A DNA stretch of 5,452 bases from Candidatus Woesebacteria bacterium (GTDB taxonomy: Bacteria; Patescibacteriota; Microgenomatia; UBA10105; UBA927), in NCBI GenBank assembly GCA_020057765.1, contig JAGVFE010000062.1, forward strand, positions 1 through 5,452. The letters are read 5' to 3'. The stretch's first letter is position 1. The number at the start of each line of letters is the position of its first letter. Made by a program: the position numbers and the translations under genes. Below the pieces are notes generated by a model. It did not search any database. It was not told the origin of the DNA and was given only the letters and a program-made list of their open reading frames with translations. Positions 1 to 4,324 of this stretch are shown here, piece by piece.

Positions 1-2
1 AG

Positions 3-134
3 CAAACTAACACTCAGTATATATACGAAGGGGAGTTGCTACGTGTAAATACATTGCCACCTGATGAAAAAAATTATATTCGTACCAATTACGCTCCTTA
101 TCCGAATATCCCCGGATTGTTGCTGAGGAAATAA
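3..134 (+). CDS. C-terminal fragment of an unidentified protein (5' end outside window)
   Basis: This reading frame is open from the left edge and ends with TAA at 132-134, giving 43 residues that finish in the hydrophobic-basic tail PGLLLRK. The visible part is soluble-looking, rich in Tyr, Asn and Pro, with no membrane segment and no motif I recognise. The other two + frames stop early (TAA at 8-10 and at 46-48), so this is the only continuous + frame reaching the edge. Its stop codon directly abuts the stop codon of the convergent membrane-protein gene (TCA on the + strand at 135-137), which fits a real gene end in a compact genome. It might be the tail of another envelope or glycosyltransferase-type protein, given the neighbourhood, but nothing in the sequence shows that. 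A 43-codon open frame could also arise by chance. Confidence 0.5.
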   Translation, partial: QTNTQYIYEGELLRVNTLPPDEKNYIRTNYAPYPNIPGLLLRK

Positions 135-1733
135 TCATAAAGCAAAAATAGCCGCAGATTCTCCAAACGTTTTGTAAGGCCCAAGAAATGGATACCGTTG
201 GCCAATGGTGGTTGTTTCGCTTTTTGTTGTAGTGATAATATAGCGGATTTTGTTGTTGGTCAGAAATGATTGCGCAGCCTCTTGGGCCAATTGTCCGGTA
301 AAAAATTGGCGGGACCGCATTTGTTTTTCTTCGTTGTTCATCGTTGCCAGCATATGGCCGGAAAATGTGGTGTGGCCGGAAAGAGGTGGAACGAGCGCAT
401 CCATGTGCGTTGATGGGTTGGCAAGGACAATGTCATCAAATGGAAGAATCAATGAAAGGGAGGAAAACGCGGCAAAGGCATCTTGTGGCAAATAGACGAG
501 GGGATTGGCTGCGTCGGTTGCTTTGGGCATTTTTTGCGATAGTTCCCAAAGAAGCGTTGGTACGGTTGTGAGAAGAAACAAAATCAGAATGATTGGCATA
601 CTCAACTTTTGGCCGAGCGCGGAGAGACCTCGCGCGGCAAACGCACCCCAGAATACATAACTTGAAGGAAATAAAATCCGCATATTGCTGATGCCGATAT
701 GCTTTGGAATCGGCGAAAGAAAAAGTATATATCCAAAAACGATGGCACAAAGCCCGAACCACTCAATGGGTGACAGTGTTTTTCTGGATGTCACAAAGCC
801 AACAATTGCCAGAAAAACCAAGATTGGGCCAATGGAGAGGAGGAGAAAATCAATAGAGGTACTCCCTTGTTGTGCAGCTTCCCATGCTTTGGATTGGATG
901 TGCGGTGGAAGGTTGAGGATTTGGGACACGACAAGGACTGCTATGGCCGTTATTGCGCTTGTAATAAGCAAGCGAAGGAGGGGGATGGGTGCTGACACAT
1001 TGTGATTGATGAAAAAATTTGCAATGACCAGTACAGTGGCTCCGGCAAAAAGAAACGCCGCCTGGATGGGGTTGACGGATGCCAGAAGTACTCCAGAGCC
1101 GGCGGTAAAAAGTATTGTGATTAACTCTTTTTGTCTGGACATATTTTTTGGCGCAAAAAGAAAAAAAACCGTTCCATAAAAAAGAAGCGTCTGCATCAGT
1201 TGATGCGGTGCCCCACCTAAGCGATCGAATGCAAAGTGCGGAGTGCGCCAGATTTGAAACGGCCACAAGATCATGGAGCCATCGCTGCTTTTGACGTAGT
1301 TGATAAGAGAGGTAGCAAGGGAGGCAAAAAAGAATGCAAGAAAAGCGCGCTTTGGCTGAAGGGGAAAGATGCGTGTTCTTAAAAGAATATAGGAGCTGAC
1401 TAATGCAAAGAAAGACAGGATGATGACGCTTGCATTGTAGCCCATGACGGGAGACAAATGGATGAGTGAGCTCAGTTTGCCCAAGAGGACATTACTCCAG
1501 TAAATAATGCTTGGGTTTGTTGTTTCGGTTGTAAATCTATTTATCGTGAGCCACCCGCCATGCGCACCTTGGAAAAAGTGATTGAGATACAGGAAGTAAT
1601 CTTCCCAGTAATGGATTGTCCCCAGGTAGACGGTACCGATGGGTTTTTGGATGTATGCGGCGAAAAATCCGATAGAGTTAAAAAGAGAAAGGACAAGCGA
1701 CAGGATGAACACAAAGACGATGTTTTTTTTCAT
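135..1733 (-). CDS. Multi-pass membrane protein, putative GT-C-type glycosyltransferase
   Basis: The protein has 532 residues, starts at ATG (1731-1733) and ends at TGA. It opens with MKKN and a hydrophobic segment at about residues 5-27. Roughly nine or ten more membrane segments follow (about 100-118, 128-146, 178-194, 204-220, 222-242, 251-273, 292-314, 322-341, 352-372, 378-398), then a soluble C-terminal domain at about 400-532. The first extracytoplasmic loop carries the acidic motif HYWEDYFLYL (41-50, E44/D45), then QGAHGGW (55-61) and FTTET (67-71). Acidic residues in this loop, followed by many membrane helices and a polar C-terminal domain, are the general layout of GT-C glycosyltransferases, which transfer sugars from polyprenyl-phosphate donors outside the membrane. 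Substrate and exact family cannot be read from the sequence. The divergent neighbour is a DPM1-like enzyme that could supply such a donor. A polysaccharide-related membrane protein without catalysis is the main alternative. Confidence 0.75.
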   Translation of the reverse strand: MKKNIVFVFILSLVLSLFNSIGFFAAYIQKPIGTVYLGTIHYWEDYFLYLNHFFQGAHGGWLTINRFTTETTNPSIIYWSNVLLGKLSSLIHLSPVMGYNASVIILSFFALVSSYILLRTRIFPLQPKRAFLAFFFASLATSLINYVKSSDGSMILWPFQIWRTPHFAFDRLGGAPHQLMQTLLFYGTVFFLFAPKNMSRQKELITILFTAGSGVLLASVNPIQAAFLFAGATVLVIANFFINHNVSAPIPLLRLLITSAITAIAVLVVSQILNLPPHIQSKAWEAAQQGSTSIDFLLLSIGPILVFLAIVGFVTSRKTLSPIEWFGLCAIVFGYILFLSPIPKHIGISNMRILFPSSYVFWGAFAARGLSALGQKLSMPIILILFLLTTVPTLLWELSQKMPKATDAANPLVYLPQDAFAAFSSLSLILPFDDIVLANPSTHMDALVPPLSGHTTFSGHMLATMNNEEKQMRSRQFFTGQLAQEAAQSFLTNNKIRYIITTTKSETTTIGQRYPFLGPYKTFGESAAIFAL

Positions 1734-1734
1734 T

Positions 1735-1740
1735 TATAAT
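1735..1740 (+). promoter_or_regulatory. Candidate -10 element (TATAAT) for the three-gene glycan operon
   Basis: A perfect TATAAT lies on the + strand 17 bases before the ATG at 1758. The position where a -35 box would sit (around 1712-1717, inside the divergent gene) reads ACAAAG and is a poor match to TTGACA. Transcription starting about 7 bases downstream would give a leader of roughly 10 nt with no Shine-Dalgarno motif. The hexamer sits beside the opposing extended -10 at 1742-1750, so polymerases firing in the two directions would compete for the same DNA. Confidence 0.4.
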
Positions 1741-1741
1741 T

Positions 1742-1750
1742 ATTGTATCA
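1742..1750 (-). promoter_or_regulatory. Extended -10 promoter for the membrane-protein gene
   Basis: On the minus strand the sequence reads TGATACAAT, which matches the extended -10 pattern TGnTAtaaT with one departure in the hexamer (TACAAT). I see no good -35 hexamer 16-18 bp upstream, inside the divergent coding region, which is typical of extended -10 promoters. A start about 6-7 bases downstream would fall near 1735, only a few bases from the ATG at 1733, so the transcript would be leaderless or nearly so. No Shine-Dalgarno motif precedes the ATG. This is pattern recognition only. Confidence 0.4.
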
Positions 1751-1757
1751 TTGCGAC

Positions 1758-2477
1758 ATGAAAGATGGTGTTGCCTTATCCCTCGTTCTACCCTGTTACA
1801 ACGAAGCGGAAATATTTGAGGAAAGTGTTGCCCGAATTGTTGAGGTAATGGAGGCAAGTTCGCTGTCCTACGAAGTTATTTTTGTCGAAGACAAAAGCCG
1901 TGACCATACGGCAGATTTGGTGCGGGGAGCCCTCAAGAAAAACAAAAAATTCCGTGCCATATTTCATCCGACCAATCGCGGCAGGGGGGCAACAGTGGCC
2001 GACGGTATCCGGGCGGCACGGGGGAAGGTTGTGGGATTTATCGACATAGATTGCGAAGTGTCCCCCGTCTACATTCCGGAAATGGTCCGATTGATTTTGA
2101 CCAATGAAACTGACGTGGCGGTGGGCAACCGTATTTATCGGACTGGTCTGGCAAGCATACACCGGGAAATATTAAGCGCGGGCTACCGATGGCTTGCTAA
2201 CGTCATGATCGGAACCGGCAGGATTGATACAGAGTCGGGGTATAAGTTTTTTGATAGGAAAAAAATCCTGCCGGTGTTGAGTCTTACGAAACACCCGGGA
2301 TGGTTTTGGGACACGGAGATTGTGGTCCTGGCCAAACGGGCGGGGCTTCGCGTGATTGCACACCCGGTCTTGTTTCTTCGCCGAAGCGACAAAATATCAA
2401 CGGTCAACGTCATTGAGGATACCATTGATTATTTACAGAGCTTGTGGAGATTCCGGCAACAATTATATAAATCATAA
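1758..2477 (+). CDS. GT2 glycosyltransferase, DPM1-like (polyprenyl-phosphate sugar synthase type)
   Basis: This 239-residue protein has the GT-A fold signature of family GT2 and a single-domain length typical of dolichyl/polyprenyl-phosphate mannose or glucose synthases. LPCYNE (11-16) is the nucleotide-sugar-binding start, VEDKSRDHT (43-51) corresponds to the usual DDgSxDgT strand, and NRGRGATVADGI (73-84) is the conserved helix. DIDCE (96-100) is the metal-binding DxD region, ESGYKFF (159-165) matches the acceptor-loop pattern sGfr.f, and WFWDTE (182-187) carries the late catalytic acid. There is no C-terminal membrane segment, so it is probably soluble or peripheral at the inner face. I chose the ATG at 1758 over an in-frame TTG at 1743, because the shorter form begins eight residues before the first conserved strand and leaves room for a promoter. 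It starts the operon and its TAA overlaps the next ATG by one base. The sugar specificity is unknown, and direct transfer to a glycan is an alternative role. Confidence 0.88.
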   Translation: MKDGVALSLVLPCYNEAEIFEESVARIVEVMEASSLSYEVIFVEDKSRDHTADLVRGALKKNKKFRAIFHPTNRGRGATVADGIRAARGKVVGFIDIDCEVSPVYIPEMVRLILTNETDVAVGNRIYRTGLASIHREILSAGYRWLANVMIGTGRIDTESGYKFFDRKKILPVLSLTKHPGWFWDTEIVVLAKRAGLRVIAHPVLFLRRSDKISTVNVIEDTIDYLQSLWRFRQQLYKS

Positions 2478-3019
2478 TGAAAAGTTTTCAGGCAATCGGT
2501 TGGCAAAAAGTAGTGCGGTTTGTTTTGTATGGTATCTATCAGGCAGTTTTGACCAGAGTTCTTCTGCCGCCTGTTCGGGCGTGGATGCTGCGGTTAGCAG
2601 GGGCAAGGGTTGGAAACAATTGTGTCATACACAACGTACATTTTGATAATCTTTATCATTACGGATTTGCCAAAATTATTATCGGCAACAATTGTTTTAT
2701 CGGCGATGAAGTACTCCTGGATGCGCGCGGGGGAGTGACGCTTGGTGACCACGTGACACTTTCCAACCGCGTGGCGGTTCTGACTCATATTAATGTTGGT
2801 TATCCGGATCACCCGCTGCAGAAAGCCTACCCCATGAGGGAATCCGCTGTAGTTATGAAGCGCGGGGTTTATATCGGAACTGGCGCAACCATACTTCCCG
2901 GTGTTGCTATTGGCCAATCCAGTGTCGTTGGCGCCGGCGCGGTGGTGACGCGCGATGTGCCGGCCAGGACGGTGGTTGCGGGAGTGCCGGCGAAGGTGAT
3001 AAAAAAGATTCAAAAATGA
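2477..3019 (+). CDS. Hexapeptide-repeat (left-handed beta-helix) acyltransferase, WbbJ/WcaF-like
   Basis: The protein has 180 residues. An amphipathic, partly hydrophobic N terminus (about 1-42) leads into left-handed beta-helix turns with the [LIV]Gxxxx periodicity: VGNNCVI (45-51), IGNNCFIGDEVLL (69-81) and LGDHVTLSNRVAV (89-101). A loop follows with VLTHINVGYPDHP (101-113), where H104 is the likely catalytic histidine. The usual closing coils are VYIGTGATILPGVAIGQ (131-147) and VGAGAVVTRDVP (151-162), then VVAGVPAKVI (166-175). Such enzymes are trimers that move an acetyl or similar acyl group from acyl-CoA to a sugar hydroxyl or amine. Its place before a WecE-like aminotransferase suggests it may acylate the new amino sugar, but its sequence type is also seen in polysaccharide O-acetyltransferases. 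It is coupled on both sides: TAATG with the gene upstream and ATGA with the gene downstream. No Shine-Dalgarno motif precedes the ATG. Confidence 0.9.
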   Translation: MKSFQAIGWQKVVRFVLYGIYQAVLTRVLLPPVRAWMLRLAGARVGNNCVIHNVHFDNLYHYGFAKIIIGNNCFIGDEVLLDARGGVTLGDHVTLSNRVAVLTHINVGYPDHPLQKAYPMRESAVVMKRGVYIGTGATILPGVAIGQSSVVGAGAVVTRDVPARTVVAGVPAKVIKKIQK

Positions 3020-4218
3020 ACATTCCATTTACCAAACCATTTTGGGGAAAAGAAGAAGAGAAAGCGGTTGTCCAATCCGTTCGTAATCGCCACGCCTCCG
3101 GTGATGGGCCACAGAGTAAGCTTCTTATAGAAAATCTCAAGAAATTAACCGGTGCCAAGTATGTGTTTCCGGTGACGAGCTGTACCCATGGGTTGGAACT
3201 TGCCATGCTTGCCCTGGGAATCGGCCCGGGGGACGAGGTTATTTTGCCAAGCTTTACCATGACCTCGACAGCCAATTGTGTCGTACTGCGCGGAGGGACC
3301 CCGGTGTTTGCGGATATTGAAGATACCTATTTTTGCATAGATCCGGTTGATATAGAGAAAAAAATTACTAAAAAAACCCGCGGCATCATCATCGTCCACT
3401 ATGCCGGCATGGGATGCCGGATGGAAGAGATCACAAAAATAGCAAAGAAACATAAATTGTTCGTTGTCGAGGATGCGGCCCATGCTATTGGGGCAATATA
3501 CCTTGGTAAATCACTGGGAAATTGGGGAGATATCGGGGTCTACTCATTTCATGGGACCAAAAATGTGGCATGCGGAGAGGGGGGAGCAGTCCTGACCAAT
3601 AATTCAGACCTTTCAAAAAAACTGGAAATTTATCGGGCAAACGGCACCAACCGCAATGCATTTTTGCGCGGAAAAGTAGCCAAGTATCATTGGCTTGATG
3701 TTGGCAGCAGCTATTTTCTTTCTGATATGCTGGCGGCTGTAGTGAATGCACAACTTGCAAAATTACCGGTCATTAATCGGCAACGCACAAAGGTTGCGTC
3801 GTATTACACAAAGAATCTGTCATTCCGGCCCCTGAGCCGGAATCCATTGAGAAATACATTGATCCCGGGTCAAGCCCGGGATGACAAGGAGACGAGGAAA
3901 TCACTCATCGCCCTTCCCTCTATCCCCAATGGGAGCAAGCCCAACTGGCATATTTACGCATTGCGGTTTTTTTCTGGCGAGCACGCAGATATATTTTTGC
4001 AGCAGATGCGGGCGGCAGGGGTTGAAGTATCCCGTCACTACGTACCCCTCCACAGCGCACCGGCAGGCCGGAAGTTTGGCAAAAAAGCGGGTAAACTACC
4101 CGTCACCGATCAGGTGTACGAAACCCTCGTCCGCCTACCGATCTATCCGGGGATGAAGAAAAAAGAATTGTCCTTCATCGTCACCTCCGCTCAGAAAATC
4201 CTCCGAAGCTTTGTATAA
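3016..4218 (+). CDS. DegT/DnrJ/EryC1/StrS sugar aminotransferase, WecE/RffA-like, with in-frame repeat insert
   Basis: This is a 400-residue PLP enzyme. Hallmarks are GDGP (29-32), the phosphate-binding SCT (55-57), PGDEVILPSFT (71-81), VHYAGMGC (127-134), VEDAAHAIG (151-159, D153 facing the pyridine nitrogen), SFHGTKN (177-183) with Schiff-base lysine K182, and GEGGAV (187-192). Later come GTNRNAFLRG (210-219), DVGSSYFLSD (228-237), HYVPLHSAPAG (341-351) and RLPIYPG (373-379). These match from memory the TDP-4-oxo-6-deoxyglucose transaminase (WecE/RffA), which uses glutamate to make dTDP-4-amino-4,6-dideoxygalactose. Escherichia coli WecE has 376 residues. The 24-residue excess here is almost entirely explained by the palindromic element encoding residues 268-291, after YYTKN and before the conserved LPSIPNG. 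Since no active-site motif is lost and the frame continues to a normal C terminus, the enzyme is probably functional. The start overlaps the acyltransferase stop (ATGA). Another 4-amino-sugar product is possible. Confidence 0.92.
   Translation: MNIPFTKPFWGKEEEKAVVQSVRNRHASGDGPQSKLLIENLKKLTGAKYVFPVTSCTHGLELAMLALGIGPGDEVILPSFTMTSTANCVVLRGGTPVFADIEDTYFCIDPVDIEKKITKKTRGIIIVHYAGMGCRMEEITKIAKKHKLFVVEDAAHAIGAIYLGKSLGNWGDIGVYSFHGTKNVACGEGGAVLTNNSDLSKKLEIYRANGTNRNAFLRGKVAKYHWLDVGSSYFLSDMLAAVVNAQLAKLPVINRQRTKVASYYTKNLSFRPLSRNPLRNTLIPGQARDDKETRKSLIALPSIPNGSKPNWHIYALRFFSGEHADIFLQQMRAAGVEVSRHYVPLHSAPAGRKFGKKAGKLPVTDQVYETLVRLPIYPGMKKKELSFIVTSAQKILRSFV
3818..3886. repeat. 69-bp palindromic repeat element inserted in frame in the aminotransferase gene
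   Basis: The element runs from TGTCAT (3818-3823) to ATGACA (3881-3886). Its ends pair over 11 bp (3818-3828 with 3876-3886) with a single G-T wobble. Inside are two perfect 8-bp hairpins: ATTCCGGC/GCCGGAAT at 3822-3829/3836-3843 with a 6-base loop, and ATCCCGGG/CCCGGGAT at 3862-3869/3875-3882 with a 5-base loop. The centre is AT-rich and carries CATTGA twice (3845-3850 and 3857-3862). The length is exactly 23 codons, so the frame is kept. The form tGTCATtCCGG...CCCGGGATGACa is, from memory, a dispersed repeat type seen in many bacteria, and the translated product (RPLSRNP, IPGQARDD) has the look of such repeats read as protein. Placement inside a gene recalls Rickettsia palindromic elements. 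Copy number in this genome cannot be seen here. Confidence 0.85.
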
Positions 4219-4229
4219 AAGAATAGGTG

Positions 4230-4303
4230 CGAAGCCGAGTACCAGACGGTATCTGGTGAAGCCAAATCACTCGAAGGGATGTACCAGACAGTACGTCCCG
4301 AAG
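4230..4303. repeat. Two degenerate 32-bp repeat units, 42-bp period, in a convergent intergenic gap
   Basis: Units at 4230-4261 and 4272-4303 share CGAAG at the left end, a 13-base core GTACCAGACrGTA (4239-4251 and 4281-4293, one mismatch) and GAAG at the right end, with identical internal spacing. The start-to-start distance is 42 bp, which is 14 codons or four helical turns. Each core can fold into a short hairpin: TACC/GGTA in unit 1 and GTAC/GTAC in unit 2. Nothing else occupies the 106-bp gap between the aminotransferase stop and the ATPase stop except the hairpin and tandem repeat listed separately. The function is unknown. Confidence 0.6.
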
Positions 4304-4307
4304 GGTG
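4268..4307. other. Extended imperfect inverted repeat, possible bidirectional transcription-end hairpin
   Basis: GGGATGTAC (4276-4284) pairs with GTACGTCCC (4291-4299) over 9 bp with one G-U wobble and a CAGACA loop. Beyond a 5x5 internal loop, CAC (4268-4270) pairs with GTG (4305-4307). It lies between two convergent genes, where a shared terminator would be expected. No T-tract follows on the + strand and only a weak one (TTCTTTTA) lies far downstream on the minus strand, so it is not a standard intrinsic terminator. Confidence 0.4.
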
Positions 4308-4324
4308 GTTCACATGGTTCACAT
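4307..4324. repeat. Perfect 9-bp tandem duplication, two copies
   Basis: GGTTCACAT occurs twice head to tail (4307-4315 and 4316-4324) and ends exactly where the ATPase stop codon begins at 4325. Read on the + strand in the frame left open after the aminotransferase stop, it codes for a repeated Trp-Phe-Thr. It could be a slippage duplication or the remains of a lost small gene. Confidence 0.65.

Noticed and set aside
436..1266. Overlapping open frames on both strands inside the membrane-protein gene
   Set aside because: They have no recognisable motifs and no plausible starts, and they lie opposite or out of frame to a coherent multi-pass membrane protein.
1743..1757. TTG start extending the GT2 protein by five residues
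   Set aside because: The added residues (YHCD region) are not typical of the family, TTG is a weak start, and the ATG at 1758 sits at the usual distance from the first conserved strand.
3404..3420. Inverted repeat CCGGCAT/ATGCCGG with a 3-base spacer, next to palindrome ATGCCGGCAT (3401-3410)
   Set aside because: It lies over the conserved HYAGMGCRM stretch of the aminotransferase, whose codons explain it, and it lacks the element-like ends of the 3818-3886 repeat.
4276..4299. Rho-independent terminator
   Set aside because: The 9-bp stem is followed by CGAAGGG and not by a T-tract on either strand, so it was listed only as a hairpin of uncertain role.
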